Part shown: positions 14,427-23,900 of the stretch, piece by piece
Layout: each line of letters opens with the position of its first letter
Position numbering within the stretch: position 1 is the first letter of the stretch
Assembly (NCBI GenBank): GCA_900766005.1
Contig: CAAFTU010000073.1
Coordinates: 1 to 32,801 of the forward strand
Source: an uncultured Bacteroides sp.
GTDB taxonomy: Bacteria; Bacteroidota; Bacteroidia; Bacteroidales; Bacteroidaceae
Direction of reading: 5' to 3'
DNA: 32,801 bases
Program-made: the position numbers and the translations under genes
Notes under the pieces: model-generated
Told to the model about the DNA's origin: nothing
Database searches by the model: none
The model's input: the letters and a program-made list of their open reading frames with translations, nothing else

Positions 14427-16034
14427 ATGAAAACGATAAAAACAAAAATACAAGCTGCTGCCTTCGTCCTCTGCCTGGGGATGGGCTTACCCTCGTGCTC
14501 TGATTTCCTCGATGAGCACCCCAACGGACAAATTCCCGACAAAGATTTCTTTGTCAGCAAAGAGGACGTAGATGCTTCGCTGCATGCACTCTATTCGGTG
14601 ATTGCCACTTCGCAGGCCAGCAACAACTATATCGGTACCAACTTCCTGGCTGGAGATGACATCTCCACGCACCCGTCGAGCAACAAGCAGTCGCTCCGGG
14701 AGTTCGACCAGTATTGCCCCACGGACAACAATGCCTGGATGGCTACGCTCTGGGAACAGCGCTATAAGGTGATCAAGGCGGCCAACTTCATCATCAACAA
14801 TGTGGAGCGTACGCCAAACACGGCTCCGGAGGTGATTCAGAATGCGCTCGCTCAGGCACGCTACTGGAGAGCTTACTCTTATTTCTATCTGGTGACGACT
14901 TGGGGAAAGGTGCCCGTGATGCTGAAGGATGAAATCGACTTCAATGCGGTGCCCTGGACGGAGGAGAAAATCTACGAACTGATTGTGGACGACCTGAAGT
15001 TTGCCGAAAGCGAAAACCGGCTGCCTGCCCTCTACACGCAGGAGCCCTTCGGCAGAGGCGGATTCAACATGGCGGTGAGCGAAGGAGCTGCCAAGGCTAC
15101 GCTGTCGTATGTGTATATGTGTATGGCGGGATGGCCGCTCAACAAGGGGGCTGAGTATTACAAGCTGGCTGCCAAGAAGGCGGAAGAGGTGATTGACAAG
15201 GCGGAGAACAAGACGTATTACTATCGGCTGCTCGACAATTATGCCGATGTGTACTCCATCCGCTACAAAGACAACAACCCGGAATTGCTGCTGGGCATCT
15301 TCTACAACCGCGACCGTACGCCGAACGCCATTCCGCTCACCGACCTGCCGCAGGATGCCAAACAGAATGGCTGGGGGGATACAAACGGCGAAATCAAGTT
15401 CTGGAAGGACTTTCCCGAAGGTCCGCGCAAGGAGGCATCTTACATGCCGAAAATCATCCTGGCAGACGGAAAGCTGCACGACTGGTGGGACGACCCCAAC
15501 GGACAGCGGGAAGTGGTGGCTCCGGTCTTCATGAAGACCATCGAATCGGCCACTCGCGGCAAGGACTTCGACTACAAGGACCCCACGGCTTTGCCTGCCA
15601 ACGGCGAAAAGACAACGCAAGTGATCCGCCTGTCGGAGGTGTATTGCTGGTATGCCGAAGCCATGGCCCGCAGCGGACAGATTAACCAGAAGGCGGTGGA
15701 CATGCTGAACCGCGTGCGCAACCGGGCCGACGGCAAACAGAGCAATGTCTATTCGCTCTCTATGGGAGCTGAAAAGCTGGCCGAAGCAGCCTACAACGAG
15801 CATGGCTGGGAGATGGCCGGATATTACTGGTCGGGCTTTGCCACCCGTGCCCGCGACATGTTCCGCATGTATCGCTTCAAGGATCATTTTGAGTTCCGCA
15901 AGCAGAACCCCGAGATTGAGGTGGCTCCGGGCGTGAAGCGGAAAGAAAAAGTAGCGGTAACGGGCAGTTGGGACGACAGCAAGATGTATGCACCTTACCC
16001 GTATGAAGACGCTATCCTGAATCCCAACCTGTAA
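14427..16034 (+). CDS. SusD-like/RagB outer membrane lipoprotein
   Basis: A surface-exposed lipoprotein that captures ligand and closes over the SusC barrel. The ATG at 14427 is preferred over 14421 because MKTIKTK starts a standard lipoprotein signal; the lipobox LPSC places the lipidated Cys at residue 24, followed by SDFLDEHP, a typical SusD beginning. The 535-aa length fits. Family hallmarks include ARYWRAYSYFYLVTTWGKVPV in the TPR-like helices, and near the end YCWYAEAMARSGQ and VDMLNRVRNRA. The last residues (DDSKMYAPYPYEDAILNPNL) are the usual SusD C-terminus. It is translated right after susC and followed by a strong terminator at 16185. Confidence 0.95.
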   Translation: MKTIKTKIQAAAFVLCLGMGLPSCSDFLDEHPNGQIPDKDFFVSKEDVDASLHALYSVIATSQASNNYIGTNFLAGDDISTHPSSNKQSLREFDQYCPTDNNAWMATLWEQRYKVIKAANFIINNVERTPNTAPEVIQNALAQARYWRAYSYFYLVTTWGKVPVMLKDEIDFNAVPWTEEKIYELIVDDLKFAESENRLPALYTQEPFGRGGFNMAVSEGAAKATLSYVYMCMAGWPLNKGAEYYKLAAKKAEEVIDKAENKTYYYRLLDNYADVYSIRYKDNNPELLLGIFYNRDRTPNAIPLTDLPQDAKQNGWGDTNGEIKFWKDFPEGPRKEASYMPKIILADGKLHDWWDDPNGQREVVAPVFMKTIESATRGKDFDYKDPTALPANGEKTTQVIRLSEVYCWYAEAMARSGQINQKAVDMLNRVRNRADGKQSNVYSLSMGAEKLAEAAYNEHGWEMAGYYWSGFATRARDMFRMYRFKDHFEFRKQNPEIEVAPGVKRKEKVAVTGSWDDSKMYAPYPYEDAILNPNL

Positions 16035-16043
16035 CGGACCGGT

Positions 16044-16114
16044 AGTTCATTCGATAAGGATGCAGTCTATTAGGATGCAGTCTATAAGGATGCGGCAGTT
16101 CATTCGATAAGGAT
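16044..16114 (+). repeat. 15-bp tandem repeat inside an 18-bp direct repeat
   Basis: AGTTCATTCGATAAGGAT occurs at 16044-16061 and 16097-16114. Between them run 15-bp units AGGATGCAGTCTATT, AGGATGCAGTCTATA and AGGATGCGGCAGTTC (16057-16101). The array starts 10 nt after the susD stop and before its terminator, so it would be in the 3' end of the mRNA. Confidence 0.75.
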
Positions 16115-16184
16115 ATAGCGCAAAAAGTTGTTTAAACTTTATAGATAATAATTCATTCAAATTACTTTGTTTGTTTTGATGATA

Positions 16185-16228
16185 GGGCGGCATTTGTTTC
16201 TGGCAACAGAACGATGCCGCCCCTTTTT
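16185..16228 (+). terminator. intrinsic terminator of the susCD operon
   Basis: GGGCGGCAT (16185-16193) pairs perfectly with ATGCCGCCC (16214-16222). An inner near-perfect stem (GTTTCTG with CAGAAC) closes on a GCAA tetraloop of the stable GNRA class, and CCTTTTT follows. It is a strong rho-independent terminator. Confidence 0.9.
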
Positions 16229-16248
16229 CGTTATCAGAAGGCATGCTG

Positions 16249-16314
16249 ACTGATTCTCGAAGGACTGCCGACCGATTCTCGAAGGACTGCCGACTGATTC
16301 TTGAAAGTCAGCCC
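16249..16314 (+). repeat. 22-bp tandem repeat, three copies
   Basis: ACTGATTCTCGAAGGACTGC-type units lie at 16249-16270 and 16271-16292 (one difference), with a diverged third at 16293-16314. They stand between the susCD terminator and the next promoter. The repeat is non-coding and of unknown role. Confidence 0.75.
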
Positions 16315-16376
16315 CAGTCTGCACGTGCTGGCTCCCCTTCTCCCCCTCCCATTCACAAACCTTTTGATTTATAATT

Positions 16377-16406
16377 TTTGCATTCCACGAATTATCACTA
16401 TTTTTG
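16377..16406 (+). promoter_or_regulatory. promoter of the glycosyltransferase-pyrC operon
   Basis: TTTG at 16377-16380, an 18-nt spacer, then TATTTTTG at 16399-16406. This is the best full match to the Bacteroides -33/-7 consensus in the window. Transcription would start some 30 nt before the ATG at 16443. Confidence 0.7.
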
Positions 16407-16442
16407 TTTCTGAAATTTACATATTGACATTTACATTCAGCC

Positions 16443-17186
16443 ATGCAAACATCGGACAGCATTGTTATTATCCCTACATACAACGAAAGGGAGAACATAG
16501 AAAATATCATCCGTGCCGTCTTCGGACTACCCAAGATGTTCCACATCCTTGTCATTGAAGACGGTTCGCCCGACGGCACAGCGGCGATTGTGAAAGAGCT
16601 TCAGAAAGAATTTCCCGAACGGCTGTTTATGATTGAACGGAAAGGGAAATTGGGACTGGGCACTGCCTACATCGCCGGTTTTAAATGGGCGCTCGAACAT
16701 ACTTACGAATTTATCTTTGAAATGGACGCTGACTTCAGCCACAACCCCAACGACTTGCCCCGCCTGTATGAGGCGTGTGCCGTGAAGGGGGGCGACGTGT
16801 CGATCGGCTCGCGCTATGTGAGCGGGGTGAACGTGGTCAACTGGCCCATGGGGCGGGTGCTGATGTCGTATTTCGCCTCAAAGTATGTGCGCATAGTGAC
16901 CGGCATCCCCATCCACGACACCACGGCTGGCTTTGTGTGCTACCGCCGGCAGGTGCTCGAAACAATGAACCTGGACAAAATTCGCTTCAAGGGATATGCC
17001 TTCCAGATTGAAATGAAGTTTACGGCCTATAAATGCGGATTCCGCGTAGTGGAGGTGCCGGTTATCTTCATCAACCGCGAACTGGGCACGTCGAAAATGA
17101 ACAGCAGCATCTTCGGTGAGGCTGTGTTTGGTGTGATAAAATTGAAAGTAAATAGTTGGTTCCACAAATTCCCGCAAAAGAAATGA
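16443..17186 (+). CDS. polyprenol-phosphate glycosyltransferase, GT2
   Basis: A cytoplasmic-face family 2 glycosyltransferase of the dolichol-phosphate-mannose-synthase type, which moves a hexose from a nucleotide sugar to a polyprenyl phosphate. Motifs: IVIIPTYNERENIE near the start, VIEDGSPDGT (first Asp of the nucleotide site), GLGTAYIAGFKWAL, and the metal-binding EMDADFSHNP. Next come SIGSRYVSG and later TTAGFVCYRRQVL. At 247 aa it is the soluble catalytic type without C-terminal membrane helices. It is the first gene of the operon, and its stop overlaps the next start as ATGA, implying translational coupling with dihydroorotase. Sugar specificity cannot be read from sequence. Confidence 0.92.
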   Translation: MQTSDSIVIIPTYNERENIENIIRAVFGLPKMFHILVIEDGSPDGTAAIVKELQKEFPERLFMIERKGKLGLGTAYIAGFKWALEHTYEFIFEMDADFSHNPNDLPRLYEACAVKGGDVSIGSRYVSGVNVVNWPMGRVLMSYFASKYVRIVTGIPIHDTTAGFVCYRRQVLETMNLDKIRFKGYAFQIEMKFTAYKCGFRVVEVPVIFINRELGTSKMNSSIFGEAVFGVIKLKVNSWFHKFPQKK

Positions 17187-18634
17187 AACGTATTTGGATA
17201 AAGAATGCCATCATCGTGAATGAAGGCAAACGCTTCATTGGCTCGGTGCTGATTGAAGATGAACGGATTGCCGCCATCAAGGAAGGCGAAGTTGAAAATG
17301 AGAGTGAGCTGGCTGCTTTTCTCCCGGCAGATAAACATGCGGCTGGAGAAACGGCTGGAGAAACCGAACAGCAAGCAGCTGGAAAATGCGAACAGCAGGC
17401 GGCTGGAGAAGCGGCTGAGTGCGAAATCATCGATGCCAAAGGCTGTTATCTGTTGCCGGGTGCCATCGACGAGCACGTGCATTTCCGCGATCCGGGACTC
17501 ACTCACAAGGCGGATATCTTCACGGAAAGCCGGGCTGCAGCTGCCGGAGGGGTGACTTCTATCATGGATATGCCGAATACGAAGCCGCAGACAACAACGA
17601 TTGAGGCGTTCAACGAGAAACTGGCTCTGATGGGCGAACGCTCGTCGGTGAACTACTCGTGCTATTTCGGTGCAACAAACGACAACTTCCCGCTCTTCAG
17701 CCAGCTGGAACGCCACCGGGTGTGCGGTGTGAAGCTGTTTATGGGAGCCAGCACAGGCAATATGCTGGTGGACCACATGGAAAGTCTGCGCCAGATATTC
17801 GGCGGAACGGACCTGCTCATTGCTGCACACTGCGAGGATCAGTCGATTGTGAAAGAGAACTCGGAGAAGATGAAGGAGCAGTATGGAGAGGAAGTGCCCA
17901 TCGAATGTCATCCTGCCATCCGCTCGGAAGAGGCCTGCTACCGGTCTACGGAACTGGCCGTGCAGCTGGCACGCGAATCGGGTGCCCGTCTGCATATCCT
18001 CCATCTCTCTACGGCCAAGGAGCTGGATTTGTTTGACAACCACCTGCCGCTGAAGGAGAAACGCATTACGGCGGAAGCGTGTGTGTCTCATCTCCTTTTT
18101 GAAGAGAAAGACTACGGCCGGTTGGGAGCCCGCATTAAATGCAACCCGGCTGTGAAGACGGCTGCCGACCGCGAAGCACTGCTCGCTGCTATCCGCTCGG
18201 ACGTGGTGGATGCCATTGCTACCGACCATGCTCCGCATCTGCTGGAAGAAAAGGAAGGGGGCGCACTGAAGGCGGTTTCGGGCATGCCGATGATTCAGTT
18301 CTCGCTGCTGAGCATGCTGGAACTGGCCGACCAGGGCGTATTCTCTGTAGAAAAAGTGGTAGAGAAAATGGCGCATGCTCCGGCTGTGATGTATCAGATC
18401 AGCCGCCGCGGGTTTATCCGCGAAGGCTATCAGGCCGACTTGGTGCTGGTGCGTCCGCAAGAGCAATGGACGGTGACGAAAGAGTGCATCTTGAGCAAGT
18501 GTGGCTGGAGCCCGATGGAGGGTGCTACGCTCCACAACAAGGTGGAAAAGACGTTTGTCAACGGACACCTGGTGTACGACAACGGCCGGATGGACGAAGC
18601 TTATCGCGGTCAGGAGCTTTATTTTGAGCATTAA
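17183..18634 (+). CDS. pyrC: dihydroorotase
   Basis: Catalyses the reversible ring closure of carbamoyl-aspartate to dihydroorotate in pyrimidine synthesis. The ATG at 17183 overlaps the previous stop (ATGA) and gives MKRIWIKNAI, the expected start of the amidohydrolase N-terminal strand; the upstream in-frame GTG is rejected. Metal-site motifs are DEHVHFRDPG with His98 and His100, KADIFTESRAAAAGGVT, and ATDHAPH with Asp348. The type is the longer dihydroorotase group. Residues about 36-80 form a low-complexity Ala/Gly/Glu/Gln stretch with two copies of EQQAAG, placed between the N-terminal beta region and the barrel where homologues I know have a short linker. This appears to be an in-frame repeat insertion in an essential-type enzyme. 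Confidence 0.93.
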   Translation: MKRIWIKNAIIVNEGKRFIGSVLIEDERIAAIKEGEVENESELAAFLPADKHAAGETAGETEQQAAGKCEQQAAGEAAECEIIDAKGCYLLPGAIDEHVHFRDPGLTHKADIFTESRAAAAGGVTSIMDMPNTKPQTTTIEAFNEKLALMGERSSVNYSCYFGATNDNFPLFSQLERHRVCGVKLFMGASTGNMLVDHMESLRQIFGGTDLLIAAHCEDQSIVKENSEKMKEQYGEEVPIECHPAIRSEEACYRSTELAVQLARESGARLHILHLSTAKELDLFDNHLPLKEKRITAEACVSHLLFEEKDYGRLGARIKCNPAVKTAADREALLAAIRSDVVDAIATDHAPHLLEEKEGGALKAVSGMPMIQFSLLSMLELADQGVFSVEKVVEKMAHAPAVMYQISRRGFIREGYQADLVLVRPQEQWTVTKECILSKCGWSPMEGATLHNKVEKTFVNGHLVYDNGRMDEAYRGQELYFEH

Positions 18635-18644
18635 ACTTACATTC

Positions 18645-19643
18645 ATGATTATATCTTATAAAATACATGAGGTGGCCCCCTACATCAACTGGATTTACTT
18701 TTTCCATGCATGGGGGTTTCAGCCTCGTTTTGCAGCCATCGCTCACATCCATGGCTGTGATGCCTGCCGGGCGATGTGGCTGGCTTCGTTTCCGGTAGAA
18801 GAACGCAGCAAAGCATCCGAAGCCATGCAGCTTTTCAAGGAGGCCGGACGGATGCTGGCTACGCTGGAAGAAACAGGCGACCGGATGGATGCGGAAGAGG
18901 CTGCTGCAAAGCAGCAGGCAGCTGCTTTCGGCAACGCGGCAGAAACGCCCGACAACAAGGGAGGCGGCAATTTCCGGATTAAAACTGTGGTGAAACTTTT
19001 GCCGGCCAATGCCGACGGCGACAACCTGCTCATCACCAAGGAGAACGGGGAAAAAATGCGTTTTCCGCTACTTCGCCAGCAGGTGGTGAAGCGGGAGCAG
19101 TCTCCGTTCCTCTGCCTGAGTGATTTCATCCGTCCGCTCTCTTCGGGCATCGCCGACCGCATAGGTGCCTTTGCTTCGACCGTAGACCCGCGCATGGAGC
19201 AGATGTATGCCGACGACCCGTACAAGCATCTGCTGGTGCAGACGCTCTCCGACCGGCTGGCGGAAGCGGCTACGGAGAAGATGCACGAACAGGTGCGCAA
19301 GGAAGTGTGGGGCTATGCACCGGATGAAGACCTGAGCATTCCGGACCTGCTGGTGGAGAAGTACCAGGGCATCCGTCCGGCAGTGGGCTATCCGTCATTG
19401 CCCGACCAGTCGGTCAATTTCCTACTCGACGAGCTGGTGGACATGAAGCAGATTGGTATCTCACTGACAGAAAACGGAGCGATGCATCCGCATGCGTCGG
19501 TGTGCGGACTGATGTTTGCGCATCCGGCTTCGGAATACTTTTCGGTGGGGAAAATCGGGGAAGACCAGCTCGAGGATTATGCCCGCCGCAGGGGAATGAG
19601 TGTGGAAAATATGCGCCGGTTTCTGGCTGCCAACCTGCAATAA
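18645..19643 (+). CDS. stand-alone MetH-type reactivation domain protein
   Basis: Resembles the C-terminal activation domain of cobalamin-dependent methionine synthase, which binds SAM and re-methylates oxidised cobalamin. The ATG at 18645 (10 nt after pyrC) gives 332 aa and leaves out a longer frame that overlaps pyrC. Matching features are YINWIYFFHAWG near the start, FIRPLSSGIADRIGAFA, then ADRLAEA-type DRLAEAATEKMHEQVRKEVW. The SAM-site pattern is RPAVGYP (244-250), followed by LTENGAMHPHASVCGLMF and QLEDYARRRGM. No methyltransferase or B12-binding domain is present, so it must work with a separate MetH. Residues about 82-108 are an Ala/Gln-rich stretch likely inserted in a loop. Confidence 0.87.
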   Translation: MIISYKIHEVAPYINWIYFFHAWGFQPRFAAIAHIHGCDACRAMWLASFPVEERSKASEAMQLFKEAGRMLATLEETGDRMDAEEAAAKQQAAAFGNAAETPDNKGGGNFRIKTVVKLLPANADGDNLLITKENGEKMRFPLLRQQVVKREQSPFLCLSDFIRPLSSGIADRIGAFASTVDPRMEQMYADDPYKHLLVQTLSDRLAEAATEKMHEQVRKEVWGYAPDEDLSIPDLLVEKYQGIRPAVGYPSLPDQSVNFLLDELVDMKQIGISLTENGAMHPHASVCGLMFAHPASEYFSVGKIGEDQLEDYARRRGMSVENMRRFLAANLQ

Positions 19644-19704
19644 GTCTGATCAATGGCTAAAATGGAGTGTTGACACAGCCTCTGTCTATTTCTAAAATCA
19701 AATT

Positions 19705-20937
19705 ATGCTACAACGATTTTTTTTATTCCTGCTGCTCTTTCAAGTGCTGCCCGATGTGTTTCTATACGTCCGCTTCGTGGCACGAAAGACAGACAGAAAA
19801 AGCCTGAAAGTGCTGTACTGGCTACCCACGATGCTGCTGATTGCAGGACTTCTCTTCTTGGTATTCTTTGGGGGCAATGACTTTTCAGAACGCCACACAC
19901 AGGCTATCGGGTGGTTCTCATTTATTTATTTTCTGTTTACTTCACCCAAATTATTGCTGGCCACGCTGACAGCCATCGGGCTGGCAGGCCGCCGCTTTTT
20001 CCGCCTCTCACCCAAGCCATTTGTCGGTGTAGGTCTCTTACTGGCAGGCCTCAACGCTGCCATGATTGTCTACGGATGCTTCATCGGACGCAGCCGGCTG
20101 GAGACAAAGGAGGTGACGTTTGCATCGACTCAACTTCCGTCTGCCTTCGACGACTATCGCATTGTGCAGCTGTCCGACCTTCACATCGGCAGTTGGGTGG
20201 GTCAGGAACAGACCATCCGCACACTTGTGGAGCAGGTGAATGCGTTGAATCCGGACCTGATTGTGTTTACGGGCGACCTGGTGAACCACCGCGCTGTGGA
20301 ACTGGACGGTTTTCAGGAGATTCTCGGCGGACTGAAAGCGAAAGACGGGGTGTATTCCGTACTCGGCAATCACGACTACGGACCCTACTTCCACTGGAAA
20401 AATGCCGCAGAGCAAGCAGACAACCTCAAGGACCTGGAGCGCAGACAGGCAGCCATGGGCTGGCAGCTGCTGAACAATACGCATGTTTTTCTCTATGGAA
20501 ATGCAGCGAAAGCAGACAGCATGAGAGCAGCGCACAGCAATGAGGCAATAGCCAAAGCAGACAGCGTGGCCCTGATTGGAGTGGAAAACGAGGGAGAGCC
20601 TCCTTTTTCCCAGCACGGCGACTTGCCGAAAGCCATGGCGGGCACCGAAGGGATGTTTCAGATTCTGCTGAGCCACAACCCCACGCACTGGAAGAGAGAA
20701 GTGCTCCCGGATTCAGACATCGAGCTGATGCTGGCGGGACACACGCACGGAATGCAGTTCCGCATCGGCAATTTTTCGCCCGCCCAGTTTGTATATCCGC
20801 AGTGGAGCGGCCTTTATCTGGATGATGCCACCTCGAAAGGACTTTATGTCAATGTAGGCATCGGCTATGTGGGTCTCCCCTTCCGCTTCGGTTCCTGGCC
20901 GGAGATAACCGTGCTAACCCTGCGCAAACAACCGTAG
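19705..20937 (+). CDS. membrane-anchored calcineurin-like metallophosphoesterase
   Basis: A 410-aa protein with about four N-terminal hydrophobic segments (within residues 1-127) and a C-terminal metallophosphoesterase domain. Metal ligands are visible in order: QLSDLH (Asp158, His160), FTGDL (Asp191), GNHD (221-224), SHNP (His324) and GHTHG (345-348). The substrate is unknown; members of this group include lipid-type and general phosphodiesterases. Residues about 266-287 contain two copies of an AKADS unit (AAKADSMRAAHSNEAIAKAD) just before SVALIGVENEGEPPF, and look like a repeat insertion. It is 61 nt after the MetH-like gene and ends the operon at the terminator at 20953. Confidence 0.9.
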   Translation: MLQRFFLFLLLFQVLPDVFLYVRFVARKTDRKSLKVLYWLPTMLLIAGLLFLVFFGGNDFSERHTQAIGWFSFIYFLFTSPKLLLATLTAIGLAGRRFFRLSPKPFVGVGLLLAGLNAAMIVYGCFIGRSRLETKEVTFASTQLPSAFDDYRIVQLSDLHIGSWVGQEQTIRTLVEQVNALNPDLIVFTGDLVNHRAVELDGFQEILGGLKAKDGVYSVLGNHDYGPYFHWKNAAEQADNLKDLERRQAAMGWQLLNNTHVFLYGNAAKADSMRAAHSNEAIAKADSVALIGVENEGEPPFSQHGDLPKAMAGTEGMFQILLSHNPTHWKREVLPDSDIELMLAGHTHGMQFRIGNFSPAQFVYPQWSGLYLDDATSKGLYVNVGIGYVGLPFRFGSWPEITVLTLRKQP

Positions 20938-20952
20938 CAGAAAAGAAAAGGG

Positions 20953-20987
20953 AAGCGTACTTACCCCACGACGGTAAGTACGCTTTT
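20953..20987. terminator. bidirectional terminator between convergent operons
   Basis: AAGCGTACTTACC (20953-20965) pairs exactly with 20973-20985 around a 7-nt loop and is followed on the plus strand by TTTTT. On the minus strand the hairpin covers the last codons and stop of sbcC (from 20961), with a pyrimidine-rich tail beyond. Confidence 0.88.
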
Positions 20988-23900
20988 TCCATTTATTTTT
21001 TTATGCACCTGCACCTGCACGGAGATGCGTTCGCTCATCTCCTGCACGTGTGAAATGACTCCCACCTTGCGACCCTGCATCTGAAGCTGCTCCAACGCTT
21101 CCATGGCCGTACGCAGACTGTCGGCATCGAGCGAGCCAAAACCTTCATCGATAAAGAGCGATTCCACCTTGAGGTTGTTGCTTGAAAGCGATGACAACCC
21201 TAAAGCCAAAGCCAGCGAGATGAGAAAGGACTCCCCACCCGAAAGTGAGTAGACCGTACGCACTTCATCGCACATATCACAGTCGATGACCTGCAAGGCA
21301 AGCGTGCCCGGCACTTGCTGCAACTTATAGCGTTTGGAGAGGTAGGACAAATGACGATTGGCATGCCGAAGCAGGTGATTGAGCGTGTAACTCTGGGCAA
21401 TCACCTTAAATTTTGCCCCGTCGGCACTACCCAGCAGTTTGTTAAGTTTGGCCCACTGCTCGGCCACCCGCTGCTTTCCTTCCAGTTCACGGGCCACCTG
21501 TGCCATCAACTCCTGATTCTTCTGCTGCTGAAGCAACCGCACCTCAATAGCCGAAAGCCGCTGTTCGGTGTGGCGGTTGTCGGCCTCTTGCTGAGCAATA
21601 GCTGTAGAAAGAGAATCTGCCAGAACTGCCAAAGGTATCTCTGTGGATGAAGCAGCAGATGAGGAAGCATCAACTGACGAGAAAACATCAACTGAGAAAG
21701 CGGACTGCTGCGAAGCATCAACTGAGGAAGCGGATTGCCGTAAAACGGATGCAAGTTCCGAAGAAGCTGCTCCTTCCACGAGAGAAGAATTGCAAAGAGG
21801 AAATGAGATAGAGCGCGTTTTCTCCCTCAACTCTTCCACCACCGATGCTATCTGCTTGATTTCTCCCTGCAGACCCGCCTGACGCTGACGCAATACTTCC
21901 ACCGCCTTGCGCACCCTTTCCAATTCAGCAGCCAGTTCGTCTTCTTTCTTCTTCATAGCCCGCTCGGCATCCTCCACACTCTTACCGCGCAACAAAGCAC
22001 TCCGCTCTTGCCGCAGGGCCTGCAGAGCTTGTTCTACCTCTCTGAAGCGGGTTTGTTCCTTACTGAGCGCCTGCTGCAGAAGCACCCGCTGTTCCTCTCC
22101 GGCCGACAGTTTCTGCACCTCCAGCTGGTAGCGGCTGGCATACATCCGCAGTTGTTCACACCGCATGCGCTGCTGCTTGACGGCCGCATCGGCCCGCTGC
22201 CAGTCCTCATACAACCGCTGGTAAGCCTGCAAAAGTCGGCTGAGTTCCTGCAAGCGGCTATCGATAACCTCCATCCGGCCATGAATGTGTTCGGCCAAGC
22301 CGCTATCCGGCTGTTCCGCCTCAGAAGCTGCCTCCGAAACAGGCTGACTCAATCCCCCCTGCTGAACATTCTCCACCCAAAGCTGTTGAAGCAGCGCGCG
22401 CAAACGCTGTTCCTCCTGCTGATGATGAGCCCAGTCACGCTGCAATGTGATAAACTGGTTGTTCGTCTGCTGGTAAGTCTCACTGGCAGAAGTAAACTCC
22501 TGCTCCAGCTGGCGGAACAGCGTATCTATCCCCTCATGAAGCGAAGCATAAGGATGCTGCACACTGCCACACACCGGACAGGCTTCCCCCTCCTGCAACT
22601 GACCGCGGAGCGCCTTCACATCCTTCCCCACCGCCATACGGGCATTATCATACACCCGCTTGACAGTCTCCAGTGTTGCCCGATGCTCAGCCAGACGCTG
22701 TTCGCAGGCAGCCGCCTCCTTGCCCAGCCGCTGACATTCGGCCACCGTAGCCTGTTCGTCTTTTGTCAGCTGAGCGATGGTCTGCAACCGCTTCTTCTCT
22801 TCCCGGCACCGGCCCTGCTCTTCCACCAATGAGGGATAGGCAAAAGCCTCCAACTGCTGGCGGCGCGCCTCATTGGCCTGTTCTTTGTCTTTCAGGTCAG
22901 CCTCATCCCGACGCAGAAAATCGGCCACCTGCTCCATCGACAGCACCTCGTCGGCTGCCGCCCAGTTCAGCAGGCGGACCAGTGACTCGTAGGATGCGCG
23001 GCTGGCCTCATGAGCCGCCCGTAGCTTCTTTTCCTGCTCAGCTACCTGCGCCGCAGCTTCCCTCCAGCGCAACTGCGCCTGTCCGTAATCAGTCTGCCGC
23101 GACTGGATTTGCACATCGAGCGCACGGGCCTTCTGCAAATCGGGCTGTATGGCCTCACACTGCTGCTTGAAATGCGTCCAGCCTTCCTCCTGACTGGCCA
23201 GCTGCTGTGCCAGTTGGCCGGAGCGTTCTTTCTCCTGCTGCTCCTCCTGCTGCTTGCGAGCAAGCAATTCCTCCTGCGCCTGCAACGAGCGCACCACCTG
23301 CCACTGCTCATTGAGAACAGTCAGCCGTCGGCCTCCTGCCTCACGCTGCTGCATCCACTCTTCCTTTTCTTTCTGCAAGGCAAGAAAATCCTCTTCCGAC
23401 ATCAGTTCGATGGCATTCATCTTGCCGCGAATCAGATCGACCTCAGCCTGCAGGGTCTTGCTGCGGGAGTAAATCTCCTGCGAGATACGCGAGTAGACAG
23501 CCGTGCCGGTCAACTTTTCGAGCAGTTCGGCCTTGGCAGCCCCTTTCGACTTAAGGAAGGTAGCAAAATCATTCTGGGCGAGCAGCACGGTGCGGGTGAA
23601 CTGCTCATAATTCAACCCCACAAGCTCCGTCAGCTGATTCAGTAGCTCGCGCTTGGTGCCCTGAAACTCTTTCTCAGTATCCAGGTCGCTCACCTGCATC
23701 ACCTGCGCCTGCAGCGAACCGCTCACCTTGTTGCGCGTGCGCCTCACCGACCAGCGCGAACGGTAGCGATGACCATCGATGCCCAGAAAGTCGACCTCAG
23801 CATACCCGTCGCTCGTGCCCCGGCGCAGCAGATTGCGCACATCGGCCTGATTGATTTGATTATCCCCCACATCGGCCAGGCTGATATTCTCCACCGAAGA

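Noticed and set aside
12293..15887. Long minus-strand frames (573 and 466 aa) opposite susC and susD
   Set aside because: SusC and SusD on the plus strand are unambiguous. The antisense products have no motif.
17027..18646. Minus-strand 539-aa frame opposite dihydroorotase
   Set aside because: Dihydroorotase motifs are clear on the plus strand. The antisense frame is His/Phe/Arg-rich and lacks motifs.
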